Origin: Thermodesulfovibrionales bacterium
Lineage (GTDB): Bacteria > Nitrospirota > Thermodesulfovibrionia > Thermodesulfovibrionales > Dissulfurispiraceae
Assembly: GCA_020062545.1 (NCBI GenBank)
Contig: JAGUWD010000007.1
Coordinates: 186,001 to 250,000, forward strand
DNA length: 64,000 nucleotides
Reading direction: 5' to 3'
Each line of letters opens with the position of its first letter. Within the stretch, counting starts at the first letter, position 1. Positions 25,533-35,040 of this stretch are shown here, piece after piece. A program made the position numbers and the translations under genes. The notes beneath the pieces were generated by a model that was not told the origin of the DNA, did no database searches, and saw only the letters and a list, made by a program, of their open reading frames with translations.

Positions 25533-27218
25533 ATGAAATGGTTCTACAACATGAGCCTAAAAAAGAAGTTTTACAGCGTCTTCGGTGTGATTATCATTGG
25601 CTCGATAATAGGGATCGCCATAGGGCAATTCGTATTCGCAAGGGTTCAGGTGGGCGGGAAGTATTTCAGGGGGATCGAGCTTAAGAGAGATGCTTCTGAA
25701 GACCTCGCAAGGATAAGGATGAACATCAACCTTCTCAAGGGCATGATTTATTCCCAGGTGCATACCTATGATGAGGAAGCAGAAAATGGCATGGAGAAAA
25801 TAATTGCGAGCACGGACGAGCTTTTCGGGAATCTAAAGAGCATCCGTAACAAAGCTAACGGCAGAGGTGTCTCCTGTACTACATGCCATACTGATGAACA
25901 GGTCTCGCCGTTTTTCTCTTATGTAGAAAGCGGACAGGCTTCGTGGAATAAGTATAAGGGTTTTCTCAAGGAGCGGTTGTTCCCCCTTGCAAAATCAGGG
26001 AACATGAAGGCAGCGGTTGACATTATAGAGGGCGAATTTGCAGACGTATATTTCGAGATCATGGAAAATACAAAGGTGCCTGTGGATATGATAAGGAGCG
26101 TTGCTCCCCTTCAGGTGGAAAAGCTTAAAAAGGAATCCAACATCATCAGGATAAGCTATGTCATTTTCGGAGTAATCATAACGGTTTTTCTTGTGGTGGT
26201 TGCTTATTTTTTAACCACTGATATTTTAGGCCCGGTAACCTCTATTGCCCAGGTGTCGGCGCAGATGGCAGAAGGCGATTTTAAGGGTATCGATGTAAGG
26301 GCAAAGGGGAGGGATGAGATAGGTCAGATGGTTGAACACTTCAAAGCCATGGGCAACAGGATAAGGGAATTCGTAAGCAGCATTAAAGGCGGGGTATCAA
26401 ATCTTTCATCAGCATCAGAAAAACTGTCCAATACATCTGATGACCTTTCAAATACAACAGGCAAGCAGTTGCAGCAGATTGAGCAGATTGCATCTGCCTC
26501 GGCCCAGGCATCACAGACTATAGTGGATGTGGCACAAAATACTACAAAGGCTGCGGAATCGGTAAGGCAGTCGTCGGAGCTTGCATTCAAAGGAAATTCG
26601 ATTGCCACAAATGCCATGAATGAGATAGAGAGGATTGCGGATGTGATAAAGGATGCATCAGAGACCATAGAGGTCCTTGGCAGGAGCTCAGAGGAGATTG
26701 GAGAGATAGTTTCCGTAATTACTGACATAGCAGACCAGACAAATCTCCTCGCACTCAATGCAGCCATCGAGGCTGCCCGTGCTGGAGAGCAGGGAAGGGG
26801 CTTTGCTGTTGTTGCAGATGAGGTGAGGAAGCTTGCAGAGAGGACTTCAAAGGCAACAAACGAGATAGCAGGAAAGATAAAGGTCATTCAATCAGAGGCG
26901 CAGAGGTCTGTGGACAAAATGCAGAGGAGCAAGGAAGAGGTTGACAAGGGAGTGGGCCTAATGAGGACTGTCAGCCAGTCGCTGGAGTCCATCGCAACTT
27001 CATCAACAACTGCAACCGATATGGTTCAGCATATTGCTGCTGCCACAGAGGAGCAGTCGGCTGCGTCAGAGGAAATTGCCAATAATGTCAACAGCCTTTC
27101 AGAGGGAATAAGACATACTGTCTCGGATGCCAACCAATTAAAAGAGGTTTCCCTTGAGCTTGCCCGTATGGCCGATGAGCTTAAGAGGCAGGTAGAGTGG
27201 TTTAAGGCAGAAGGATAG
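25533..27218 (+). CDS. Methyl-accepting chemotaxis protein with c-type heme motif
   Basis: A 561-residue transducer. Transmembrane segment 1 lies near residues 10-32. The periplasmic domain (about 33-205) contains C115-T-T-C118-H119 in [13 protein letters not shown], a CxxCH covalent heme-attachment motif. TM2 (about 208-230) is followed by a HAMP region and the signalling hairpin [21 protein letters not shown] heme sensor could detect redox state, oxygen, NO or CO. The start ATG 25533 has AAAGAGG upstream; 25515 is an earlier in-frame ATG. It sits between the mod genes and the amt operon, with a terminator after it. Confidence 0.9.
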   Translation: MKWFYNMSLKKKFYSVFGVIIIGSIIGIAIGQFVFARVQVGGKYFRGIELKRDASEDLARIRMNINLLKGMIYSQVHTYDEEAENGMEKIIASTDELFGNLKSIRNKANGRGVSCTTCHTDEQVSPFFSYVESGQASWNKYKGFLKERLFPLAKSGNMKAAVDIIEGEFADVYFEIMENTKVPVDMIRSVAPLQVEKLKKESNIIRISYVIFGVIITVFLVVVAYFLTTDILGPVTSIAQVSAQMAEGDFKGIDVRAKGRDEIGQMVEHFKAMGNRIREFVSSIKGGVSNLSSASEKLSNTSDDLSNTTGKQLQQIEQIASASAQASQTIVDVAQNTTKAAESVRQSSELAFKGNSIATNAMNEIERIADVIKDASETIEVLGRSSEEIGEIVSVITDIADQTNLLALNAAIEAARAGEQGRGFAVVADEVRKLAERTSKATNEIAGKIKVIQSEAQRSVDKMQRSKEEVDKGVGLMRTVSQSLESIATSSTTATDMVQHIAAATEEQSAASEEIANNVNSLSEGIRHTVSDANQLKEVSLELARMADELKRQVEWFKAEG

Positions 27219-27251
27219 GCCTACTCTTAGAAAATCAACGGATGCGCGCAA

Positions 27252-27274
27252 GGCGGGGTAACCCCGCCTTTTTT
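27252..27274 (+). terminator. Rho-independent terminator of the heme chemoreceptor gene
   Basis: GGCGGGG, TAA loop, CCCCGCC, then a T6 run. It ends the chemoreceptor transcript. Confidence 0.95.
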
Positions 27275-27287
27275 GTCTTAAATTACC

Positions 27288-27319
27288 CTACAAAATTGTA
27301 TCAATCTACAAAATTGTAG
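27288..27319 (+). promoter_or_regulatory. Two CTACA-N4-TGTAG palindromes upstream of porin-amt operon
   Basis: CTACAAAATTGTA(T) at 27288-27301 and CTACAAAATTGTAG at 27306-27319, centres 18 bp apart. They lie 46-77 bp before the -24 element at 27365, the position expected for an enhancer-binding activator of sigma-54. Confidence 0.75.
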
Positions 27320-27364
27320 TATCTCCTCTCAATAAATTGCTTTGTAAATCAAAAGGATATGTTC

Positions 27365-27380
27365 TGGCATGATTCTGGCT
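27365..27380 (+). promoter_or_regulatory. Sigma-54 promoter of the HTH-porin-amt-glnK unit
   Basis: TGGCAT (27365-27370), 5 bp, TGGCT (27376-27380). GG-N10-GC spacing is correct although the -12 block is TGGC instead of TTGC. The same variant occurs at 30501. Confidence 0.75.
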
Positions 27381-27404
27381 TAACACATATCAGGTGAAGG
27401 AAAG

Positions 27405-27593
27405 ATGGATTCTTTAAAGGACAGAATCAACGAGATTGAAAGGCAGGAGATAATCAATGCCCTTAAGGACTGCAACTGGGTTATGGCAAGGGCAGCAAAG
27501 AAACTTGGCATAACCGAGAGGATGATCGGGTACAAGATCAAAAAATACGGAATAAGAAGGGAGGGAAAAAACAGTGAACAACTTATGGAGTAA
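27405..27593 (+). CDS. Stand-alone Fis/NifA-type helix-turn-helix protein
   Basis: A 62-residue protein. Residues 12-50 (ERQEIINALKDCNWVMARAA and KKLGITERMIGYKIKKYGI) match the C-terminal Fis-like DNA-binding domain of NifA and NtrC-family activators, with the RAAKKLGIT helix-turn-helix. There is no AAA+ or GAF domain, and no such sequence lies upstream, so it is not a truncated open frame of a longer gene visible here. It is preceded by a sigma-54 promoter with paired palindromes and followed at once by the porin gene. It may bind those sites as an auxiliary or antagonist. The start has GGTGAAGGAAAG upstream. Confidence 0.75.
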   Translation: MDSLKDRINEIERQEIINALKDCNWVMARAAKKLGITERMIGYKIKKYGIRREGKNSEQLME

Positions 27594-27650
27594 TGGAGTG
27601 TTGAAGTATGAGGCATGACTTTGAAACAAAAAATATTCGGAGGTGTTGTG

Positions 27651-28553
27651 ATGAAGGGTTTTAGGGTTTTTGTTTTAGCAATGGTTTTAGTACTCGGCTT
27701 TTCGATTGCCGGTACTTATGCGGAGGAGAAAAAAGTGGACGGCAAGACGGTCCATGAGGTACCAACAGAAAAGGGGGCAACCCTTGCTCATACAGTGCAG
27801 CCGGAGACCTCTCCTGTCTCAGGCAGTGCATCGGTTGCGGTGCTCAACAGGTACATATTCAGAGGCTACGAGATAGGCTCCCACAGCATTGTGGTACAGC
27901 CTTCTTTAAGTGTTTCCTACAAGGGCTTTTCTGCAACCCTGTGGAGTAACATCGACAGCAATGAGCGTGCAACGCAGTCCTTTGTACCTGACAAGGCAGG
28001 CCACAAGAGCTTTAACGAGACAGACCTGACATTGAGTTACACTTATGTCGTTGACAAACTCAGTCTTACAGCAGGCTATATTTACTACGCTATGAAGTAT
28101 AACAATCCCCCCGGCGATACCGAGGAATTGTTTTTGAGCGCAAGCTATGACACATTTTTGAAGCCTACGCTGTCTGTGTACAGGGATATAACATCGTATC
28201 CCGGCACCTATTTCAACCTTTCCCTGTCGCATTCATTGCCGGTTTACAAGGATATAACCCTTGACCTCGGCGCCTCTGCCGGATATTTTGTGGGCAGCGA
28301 TGACTACTGGAAGACATACGAATCTTCGACAGGTGATTATACCGGCAAGAAATACAGCGCATTTCATGACGGTATGGTAAAGGCCGGTTTCACAATTCCA
28401 ATAGCAAAGAATCTGTCGGTACAGCCCCTTGCACAATACTGGTTCCCTCTTTCGAGCAAGGCAAAGAAGACAGTGGATGGAAACTCATATAACCATAACG
28501 GGAAGCTGGATGATACCTTTGTTACAGGTATAAATCTGACATTCAGCTTTTAA
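27651..28553 (+). CDS. TorF-like outer-membrane porin, linked to ammonium transport
   Basis: A 300-residue outer-membrane beta-barrel protein. Signal peptide 1-26 (MKGFRVFVLAMVLVLGFSIA, then GTYAEEKK). The mature domain opens SASVAVLNRYIFRGYEIGSH and ends in alternating strands with the terminal motif GINLTFSF, whose final Phe suits BAM recognition. The pattern fits TorF-family putative porins, which in other genomes often precede amt. The start ATG 27651 has GGAGGTGTTGTG upstream; the open frame begins 36 bp earlier. It is 12 bp before amt1, so it is probably an ammonium or small-solute porin; that is inference. Confidence 0.75.
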   Translation: MKGFRVFVLAMVLVLGFSIAGTYAEEKKVDGKTVHEVPTEKGATLAHTVQPETSPVSGSASVAVLNRYIFRGYEIGSHSIVVQPSLSVSYKGFSATLWSNIDSNERATQSFVPDKAGHKSFNETDLTLSYTYVVDKLSLTAGYIYYAMKYNNPPGDTEELFLSASYDTFLKPTLSVYRDITSYPGTYFNLSLSHSLPVYKDITLDLGASAGYFVGSDDYWKTYESSTGDYTGKKYSAFHDGMVKAGFTIPIAKNLSVQPLAQYWFPLSSKAKKTVDGNSYNHNGKLDDTFVTGINLTFSF

Positions 28554-28565
28554 CAGGAGGAAGCT

Positions 28566-29921
28566 ATGAAAAGGCTATCAACTATTTTGATGATAATTGG
28601 TTTGCTGTGTTTTGCAGGCCTTGTGTTTGCAGAAGAACAGGCGGCCACTACCCCCCCTGCGGCTGAGCAGGTTGTTCCTGCTCAGCCTGCAACCCCTGCG
28701 CCATTAAAGATCGATACAGGGGACACGGCCTGGATGATTATGGCAACGGCGCTTGTTATGTTAATGACAATACCGGGGCTGGCGCTATTTTACGGAGGAC
28801 TCTCAAAACGCAAAGACACCCTTAATACTATTGCAATGTCTTTTGCGACATTTTGTATCGTGAGCGTTTTATGGGTAATCTACGGCTACACCTTTGCATT
28901 TGGAACAGACATCTCGGGGATCATAGGAAGTCCTGCAAAGCTCTTACTTGCAGGGGTCGGTGTTAACAGCATTGCAGATGCCGCAAAGACAATACCTGAA
29001 TACATATTCATCGTTTATCAGTTGACCTTTGCAGCAATTACCGTTGCCCTCGCAAGCGGCGCATATATAGAAAGGATGAAATTCTCTGCATGGTTGATAT
29101 TCTCGATGCTTTGGATGACATTTGCATATCTACCTGTTGCCCACTGGGTATGGGGCGGAGGTTTTCTCGCAAAGTTAGGTGCCCTGGATTTTGCAGGAGG
29201 AACAGTAGTGCATATCAATGCAGGTATCGCAGCCCTCGTGGGAGCTTTAATTTTGGGCAAGAGACGTGAGATGACCCTCATCCCTAATAATCTCACCCTT
29301 GTAGTAACAGGAGCAGGGCTTCTCTGGTTCGGATGGTTTGGCTTTAATGCCGGCTCTGCGCTTGCAGCAAACGGACTTGCAGGTGCAGCCTTTATCAATA
29401 CCAACACAGCTACTGCAGTTGCGGCGGTTGCATGGATGTTCACAGAGTGGATGCATTCAAAGAAGCCCACGGTACTTGGTCTTGCATCGGGCGCTGTTGC
29501 CGGTCTTGTTGCCATAACACCTGCGGCAGGTTTTGTGAATATCACCGGTGCCCTGATCATAGGGATTGCAGCAGGCATAGTCTCATTCATGTCAGTTGCG
29601 GTGCTTAAGCCGAAAATGGGTTATGATGATACACTCGATGCATTCGGAATACATGGAGTGGCAGGAACACTCGGTGCAATCTTAACCGGTGTATTCGCAG
29701 ACCCATCAATAAACGAGGCAGGCAAGGGACTTTTGTATGGCAACCCCGGACAGCTCTGGACCCAGATCATAGCTGTTGGAGTAACCATAGTGTATACGGC
29801 TGTTGTTACTGCGGTAATCTTCATGATAATAAAGGCTTTTGTTGGTCTCAGGGTCGATGTTGAGGAAGAAATAGAAGGGCTTGATGAGAGCCAGCATGGG
29901 GAGAAGGCGTATAATCTGTAA
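28566..29921 (+). CDS. amt: Ammonium transporter Amt (first copy)
   Basis: A 451-residue Amt/MEP/Rh channel with a cleavable N-terminal signal ([24 protein letters not shown]) and a proline-rich start, then eleven membrane segments. [20 protein letters not shown], the pore segment [20 protein letters not shown] with its conserved histidine, and [17 protein letters not shown] are typical. The C-terminus [20 protein letters not shown] interacts with GlnK. An AGGAGG site precedes the ATG. It lies downstream of the porin and 82 bp upstream of glnK, the usual amt-glnK order. Confidence 0.97.
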   Translation: MKRLSTILMIIGLLCFAGLVFAEEQAATTPPAAEQVVPAQPATPAPLKIDTGDTAWMIMATALVMLMTIPGLALFYGGLSKRKDTLNTIAMSFATFCIVSVLWVIYGYTFAFGTDISGIIGSPAKLLLAGVGVNSIADAAKTIPEYIFIVYQLTFAAITVALASGAYIERMKFSAWLIFSMLWMTFAYLPVAHWVWGGGFLAKLGALDFAGGTVVHINAGIAALVGALILGKRREMTLIPNNLTLVVTGAGLLWFGWFGFNAGSALAANGLAGAAFINTNTATAVAAVAWMFTEWMHSKKPTVLGLASGAVAGLVAITPAAGFVNITGALIIGIAAGIVSFMSVAVLKPKMGYDDTLDAFGIHGVAGTLGAILTGVFADPSINEAGKGLLYGNPGQLWTQIIAVGVTIVYTAVVTAVIFMIIKAFVGLRVDVEEEIEGLDESQHGEKAYNL

Positions 29922-29922
29922 A

Positions 29923-30342
<420 letters not shown>

Positions 30343-30347
30343 TTTTC

Positions 30348-30378
30348 CTACAAAAATGTAGCCCCTACAAAAATGTAG
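30348..30378 (+). promoter_or_regulatory. Two CTACA-N4-TGTAG palindromes after glnK
   Basis: CTACAAAAATGTAG at 30348-30361 and 30365-30378, centres 17 bp apart. A third, CTACAAAATTGTAG, lies at 30433-30446. All precede the sigma-54 promoter at 30501. Confidence 0.75.
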
Positions 30379-30421
30379 GAAATTAGAAGTCCCTGTTTTT
30401 TTAAATAATAAAGCCGATATG

Positions 30422-30462
30422 AAATGGAAATCCTACAAAATTGTAGGATTTCCATTTTTTTC
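30422..30462 (+). terminator. Hairpin after glnK that also contains a CTACA-N4-TGTAG site
   Basis: A perfect stem of about 16 bp (AAATGGAAATCCTACA against TGTAGGATTTCCATTT) followed by a T run. It reads as a Rho-independent terminator; its centre is the third copy of the palindrome (30433-30446), whose centre is about 61 bp before the next -24 element. Confidence 0.75.
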
Positions 30463-30500
30463 TTGTTTGACTTTCCGCTTAAAATCAAAGACATCCTCTC

Positions 30501-30516
30501 TGGCATATTTTTGGCT
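30501..30516 (+). promoter_or_regulatory. Sigma-54 promoter of the second amt gene
   Basis: TGGCAT (30501-30506), 5 bp, TGGCT (30512-30516), the same variant as at 27365. The gene starts at 30756, so the leader of about 230 nt contains repeat C1. Confidence 0.75.
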
Positions 30517-30541
30517 TATATTAAAAGCCGGACAGCTATCA

Positions 30542-30708
30542 AGCAAAGCATACACGGCTTCAAAGCCTTTATCAATGCGATGAGATTATTTTGCTGCCTG
30601 TTTATACTGCTGAATGCAAAAGGTAATACTGAAGTTGCCCTTAAACAGCGGGAGGGGTCGGCTCTGAGGTATCGCTGATAAAGGCTTTTCACCCATGCAT
30701 GCTTTGCT
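30542..30708. repeat. Palindromic repeat C, copy 1 (in the amt2 leader)
   Basis: 167 bp. Outer arms AGCAAAGCAT and ATGCTTTGCT; inner arms AAAGCCTTTATCA and TGATAAAGGCTTT. The core (TGCGATGAGATTATTTT, GCTGAATGCAAAAGGT, ACTGAAGTTGCCCTT) matches C2 at 46115-46280, whose arms differ but also pair. Confidence 0.88.
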
Positions 30709-30755
30709 GCTATAAGTGTTTGGCTATTGATTATGGCAAATAAAGGAGATTGAAA

Positions 30756-32060
30756 ATGAAGAATAAGATGTTTTTAATTACACTCTTGGCGGCTATGCTT
30801 TTAATCCCGTTTAATGTGTATGCCCAGACGGAGGGCAAAATAGACGCCGGCGATACTGCTTTTGTACTTTTGTCCGCTGCCCTTGTAATGCTCATGACAC
30901 CAGGTCTTGCTATGTTCTATGGCGGGATGGTCAGGAGGAAGAATGTCCTCGGCACAATAATGCAGAGCTTTGTTGCCATAGCTGTTGTCAGCGTGCAGTG
31001 GATACTCTTTGGTTACAGCCTCTCATTTGGCCCGGATGTAAGCGGAATAATAGGAAGCCTTGACTGGCTTGGATTAAGGGGAGTTGGTGTTGAACCTAAT
31101 CCCGATTATGCCGCCACCGTTCCGCACATTGCATTCATGATTTATCAGGCCATGTTTGCCGTTATCACTCCTGCATTGATTACCGGCGCCTTTGCAGAGA
31201 GAATGAAATTCTCGGCATTTTTATTGTTTACCCTGTTATGGTCGACAGTAGTTTATAACCCCGTTGCCCACTGGATATGGGGCAACGGCGGATGGCTCAG
31301 GAACATGGGGGTTCTGGATTTTGCAGGAGGCATTGTTGTTCATATAACATCAGGCATATCCGCACTTGCTGCTGCGATAATCATTGGAAAGAGAAAGGGA
31401 TATATGCACGAAGCCATTTATCCTCACAACCTGCCTATGACTGTACTTGGCGCAGGTATTTTGTGGTTCGGCTGGTTTGGATTTAATGCAGGCAGTGCAC
31501 TTTCCTCCGGTGCATTGAGCGCCATGACATTTGTGGTCACCCATATATCTGCAGTAGCAGCGACTCTAATATGGGTGATTATCGAGTGGCTTCACAGGGG
31601 CAAGCCCACAATGTTCGGTGCTGCCACAGGTGCAATTGCAGGACTTGCAACAATAACTCCTGCCTCCGGTTTTGTAGGCCCCATGTCTGCGCTGCTTATA
31701 GGCTTGGCTGCCGGCACTGTTTGTTATATATCGCTGAATATAAAAAACCGCCTCGGATATGACGACTCCCTCGACGCCTTCGGTGTTCACGGCATAGGAG
31801 GAATTCTTGGAACCCTCGCCCTGGGACTTTTTGCACAGAAGGCCATAAATCCAGCAGGCGCTGACGGCCTGTTCTTCGGGAATCCAAAGCTGTTTGTTTC
31901 TCAGTTGATTGCCATTGCGGTTACAGTTGTATACTCATTCGTTGTTACAGCAATAATGTTGAAGGCGCTCGATATGACCATAGGGCTGAGGGTTGATGAC
32001 GAATCAGAGGTTGTAGGACTCGATATATCCCAGCATGGCGAGAGCGGGTATACATTATAG
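30756..32060 (+). CDS. amt: Ammonium transporter Amt (second copy)
   Basis: A 434-residue Amt channel paralogous to the gene at 28566. Signal peptide MKNKMFLITLLAAMLLIPFN then VYAQ. Pore segments LVMLMTPGLAMFYGGMVRRK, DFAGGIVVHITSGISALAAA and [20 protein letters not shown] are conserved. The C-terminus LRVDDESEVVGLDISQHGES matches GlnK-interacting tails. ATG 30756 has AAAGGAGAT upstream; the frame extends two codons to a TTG. It is driven by its own sigma-54 promoter with a long leader carrying repeat C1, and is followed directly by repeat A4 rather than by a PII gene. Confidence 0.96.
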   Translation: MKNKMFLITLLAAMLLIPFNVYAQTEGKIDAGDTAFVLLSAALVMLMTPGLAMFYGGMVRRKNVLGTIMQSFVAIAVVSVQWILFGYSLSFGPDVSGIIGSLDWLGLRGVGVEPNPDYAATVPHIAFMIYQAMFAVITPALITGAFAERMKFSAFLLFTLLWSTVVYNPVAHWIWGNGGWLRNMGVLDFAGGIVVHITSGISALAAAIIIGKRKGYMHEAIYPHNLPMTVLGAGILWFGWFGFNAGSALSSGALSAMTFVVTHISAVAATLIWVIIEWLHRGKPTMFGAATGAIAGLATITPASGFVGPMSALLIGLAAGTVCYISLNIKNRLGYDDSLDAFGVHGIGGILGTLALGLFAQKAINPAGADGLFFGNPKLFVSQLIAIAVTVVYSFVVTAIMLKALDMTIGLRVDDESEVVGLDISQHGESGYTL

Positions 32061-32068
32061 TTGATGAT

Positions 32069-32205
32069 TGTGATGCAATGGCATAGTCTTTCCGCTTCAT
32101 TCTCGAACGGTATCCAGCCTTCTCCGAAGCTACGCCAGCCCGCTTAACCATCCATGGTACGCTTGGGCTGACGAAGTCGCTCCAAGACTATGCCATTGCA
32201 TCACA
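32069..32205. repeat. Palindromic repeat A, copy 4
   Basis: 137 bp starting 8 bp after the amt2 stop. Arms of about 22 bp (GTGATGCAATGGCATAGTCT against AGACTATGCCATTGCATCAC) are perfect complements. The core (CTTCATTCTCGAACGGTATC, AACCATCCATGGTACGC) is shared with A1-A3. Confidence 0.9.
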
Positions 32206-32307
32206 GCTTTCTATATCTGCCTAATTTTTAGGCATGACGTGCTTCTGTTTTAAGCAGGGCATGTTTTGTTTTGAGTAAATTTTATTGTTTTTCAATAGCT
32301 ATTGTTC

Positions 32308-32323
32308 TGGCATAACACTTGCA
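32308..32323 (+). promoter_or_regulatory. Sigma-54 promoter of the amidotransferase-glnB-glnA operon
   Basis: TGGCAT (32308-32313), 5 bp, TTGCA (32319-32323). The predicted start of transcription (near 32333) is only about 4 bp before the ATG at 32337. No ACA-N4-TGT pair is visible upstream, unlike the other four promoters. Confidence 0.85.
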
Positions 32324-32336
32324 ATAATCTAAGGTA

Positions 32337-33032
32337 ATGTCAGTTTTAATCTGTAAAAACATATCAACGGAAGGCCCCGGGACGATTGAGGATTTTCTCA
32401 GGATAAAAGAGATTCCTTACACAATCATTGATTTATCAAAGGGAGAGGGGATTCCCGATACAAAAGGCTTTGATACCCTGCTCATGATGGGCGGGCCTAT
32501 GAGTGTTAATGAAGACGACATCTACCCTTACATAAAAAAAGAGGAGGAACTGGTCAGAGAGTTTATTGCAGACAGTAAAAGCGTTTTCGGCATATGTCTC
32601 GGTGCACAGATTATGGCAAAGGCACTGGGTTCAAGGGTCTATAAAGGCAAGGAGCAGGAAATAGGGTGGTACGATATAGAGCTTACACCCGAGGGGATTG
32701 CGGATCCCATGATGAGAAAGCTCGCAGTGCATCCCCGTGTTGGAGATTTTTGGAAAAGGTTTAAGGTTTTTCACTGGCATGGTGAGACTTTTGATATTCC
32801 CGAAGGAGCTGTAAGGCTTGCAGGCTCAGAGCTCTTTCCGAATCAGGCATTCAGATATGGCAACAGGGCATACGCCTTTCAGTTCCATATTGAAGTAACA
32901 AAAGAGATGATATATGATTGGTTAAAAGGCGAAGATATAGACCATGATAAACTTAAGACAGATACCGAGAGGCTGTACGAGGTCTATAATGCAAGGGCGT
33001 GGAATTTCTATAAGGCATTTTTTAAAAAATAG
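32337..33032 (+). CDS. Class I glutamine amidotransferase-like protein
   Basis: A 231-residue stand-alone GATase1 domain. The nucleophile is in SVFGICLGAQIMAKALGSRV, and FQFHIEVTKEM supplies the His-Glu of the catalytic triad. It resembles the GMP-synthase-type glutaminase domain (COG0518) but has no synthase partner in the window. It may hydrolyse glutamine or a gamma-glutamyl compound. It is the first gene before glnB and glnA, behind a sigma-54 promoter. The ATG lies only a few bases after the predicted transcription start, so its mRNA leader would be nearly absent; no later in-frame Met is compatible with the conserved N-terminus. Confidence 0.85.
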   Translation: MSVLICKNISTEGPGTIEDFLRIKEIPYTIIDLSKGEGIPDTKGFDTLLMMGGPMSVNEDDIYPYIKKEEELVREFIADSKSVFGICLGAQIMAKALGSRVYKGKEQEIGWYDIELTPEGIADPMMRKLAVHPRVGDFWKRFKVFHWHGETFDIPEGAVRLAGSELFPNQAFRYGNRAYAFQFHIEVTKEMIYDWLKGEDIDHDKLKTDTERLYEVYNARAWNFYKAFFKK

Positions 33033-33118
33033 GCAACAGGCAATAGGGAAAGAAATTAAAGTCAAAATATCTATAGCCTATTGTTTTCTGGTCTATAGCC
33101 TATATTAACAGGAGGTGA

Positions 33119-33460
<342 letters not shown>

Positions 33461-33465
33461 AATCA

Positions 33466-33501
33466 GTTCAAGCCGTTAAAACAGTTTAAACTGTTCAAAC
33501 A
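33466..33501. repeat. 9-bp degenerate tandem array between glnB and glnA
   Basis: Four units: GTTCAAGCC, GTTAAAACA, GTTTAAACT, GTTCAAACA. It resembles the array between nifH and nifD. Confidence 0.8.
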
Positions 33502-33523
33502 ATAATAAAAAAGGAGGAGAAGT

Positions 33524-34936
33524 ATGACACCGAAGGACGTAATCAAGATGGCTCAGGAAAACAAGGCGGTAATGGCAAATTTCAAGTTCCTTGATTTTCC
33601 AGGAATCTGGCAGCATTTTGCTGTGCCAATAGCTGAATTGAAAGAGGAGATATTCGAGGAGGGTCTCGGCTTTGACGGATCATCCATAAGGGGATGGCAG
33701 GCAATACACACATCGGATATGTTAATAATCCCTGACCCGACAACAGCATTCATGGATCCCTTCATGGAGTATCCCACAATAAGCTTGATATGCAATATCG
33801 TTGACCCTATCACAAAGGAGTTCTACACAAGGGACCCGAGGTATATTGCACAGAAGGCAGAGGCTTATCTTAAATCAACAGGGATAGGGGATACAGCATA
33901 TTTCGGCCCCGAGGCAGAGTTCTTTATTTTTGACGGCATCAGGTTTGATCAGAACTCACACAGCGGATATTACTTCATAGAATCAGTTGAGGGTATCTGG
34001 AACTCAGGACGTGAAGAAAACCCGAACTTAGGCTATAAGCCAAGGCATAAGGAAGGATATTTCCCGGTGCCTCCGACAGACAGCCTTGTGAATCTCAGGA
34101 CAGAGATGGTTATGGAGATGCAGAAGGTTGGCATTTATGTAGAAAGGGAGCATCATGAGGTCGCAACCGCAGGGCAGGCAGAGATAGACATGAGGTTCGA
34201 TTCCCTCGTCAGGATGTCTGACAAGAACATGCTCTTTAAATACATAATCAAAAATGTTGCAAGAAGACATGGAAAGACCGTGACATTCATGCCCAAGCCA
34301 TTATTTGGTGATAACGGATCGGGAATGCACTGCCACCAGAGCATATGGAAAAACGGAAAGCCGCTCTTTGCAGGCAATGGCTATGCAGGCTTAAGCGAAC
34401 TCGCCCTTTATTATGTCGGCGGAATATTGAAGCACGCAAAGGCGCTTGCAGCCCTGACAAATCCGACCACAAATTCATATAAGAGGCTTACACCTGGCTT
34501 TGAGGCTCCAGTCAATCTTGCATACTCAGCAAGGAACCGCTCTGCATCCATAAGGATACCGACCTATTCCGCAAGTCCCAAGGCAAAAAGAATAGAGGTC
34601 AGGTTCCCTGACCCTTCATGTAACACATACCTTGCCTTTGCAGCCATGCTGATGGCGGGGCTTGACGGCATAGAGAACAAAATACATCCGGGTGAGCCTC
34701 TTGACAAGGACATCTATGAACTCGGTCCTGAGGAGCTTGCATCAGTGCCGACAATGCCCGGAACCCTTGAGGATGCACTCAACCATCTTGAAGAAGACCA
34801 CGAGTTCCTGATGAAGGGCAATGTCTTTACAGAAGATGCCATCGAGACATGGATAAATTACAAGAGGACGAGGGAAGTGGATGCCCTGAGATTAAGGCCG
34901 CATCCATATGAGTTCTTCCTGTATTACGATATTTAA
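33524..34936 (+). CDS. glnA: Glutamine synthetase type I
   Basis: A 470-residue GSI enzyme, forming glutamine from glutamate, ammonium and [38 protein letters not shown], the metal ligands in [12 protein letters not shown] (here [16 protein letters not shown]) and [12 protein letters not shown] are classical. The adenylylation-type tyrosine is in [11 protein letters not shown]. It is the last gene of the amidotransferase-glnB-glnA operon, with AGGAGG before the ATG. Regulation through sigma-54 is inferred from the promoter at 32308. Normal length with no insertion. Confidence 0.98.
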   Translation: MTPKDVIKMAQENKAVMANFKFLDFPGIWQHFAVPIAELKEEIFEEGLGFDGSSIRGWQAIHTSDMLIIPDPTTAFMDPFMEYPTISLICNIVDPITKEFYTRDPRYIAQKAEAYLKSTGIGDTAYFGPEAEFFIFDGIRFDQNSHSGYYFIESVEGIWNSGREENPNLGYKPRHKEGYFPVPPTDSLVNLRTEMVMEMQKVGIYVEREHHEVATAGQAEIDMRFDSLVRMSDKNMLFKYIIKNVARRHGKTVTFMPKPLFGDNGSGMHCHQSIWKNGKPLFAGNGYAGLSELALYYVGGILKHAKALAALTNPTTNSYKRLTPGFEAPVNLAYSARNRSASIRIPTYSASPKAKRIEVRFPDPSCNTYLAFAAMLMAGLDGIENKIHPGEPLDKDIYELGPEELASVPTMPGTLEDALNHLEEDHEFLMKGNVFTEDAIETWINYKRTREVDALRLRPHPYEFFLYYDI

Positions 34937-34947
34937 AAGAATAAACT

Positions 34948-35018
34948 GTCATTGCGAGCCGAAGGCGAAGCAATCTCAAATCAAGGGATTGCTTCGTCGC
35001 TCTGCTCCTCGCAATGAC
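34948..35018. repeat. Interspersed palindrome of the GTCATTGCGAG type (D)
   Basis: GTCATTGCGAG at 34948-34958 and CTCGCAATGAC at 35008-35018, with inner GAAGCAATCTC-like and GGGATTGCTTC arms. This word is a widespread REP-like palindrome in many bacterial phyla. It lies between the convergent glnA and diguanylate cyclase genes. Confidence 0.85.
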
Positions 35019-35040
35019 TTTCCTATTCCTGCCTCATTAT

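Noticed and set aside
30424-30678. 84-codon open frame upstream of the second amt gene
   Set aside because: It runs through the glnK terminator, a sigma-54 promoter and repeat C1, and has no ribosome site.
32219-32308. Search for ACA-N4-TGT pairs upstream of the amidotransferase promoter
   Set aside because: No such palindrome is present; this promoter probably uses another activator or a distant site.
34948-35018. GTCATTGCGAG palindrome as a novel element
   Set aside because: This word is a widely distributed REP-like palindrome in many phyla, so it was listed but not treated as new.
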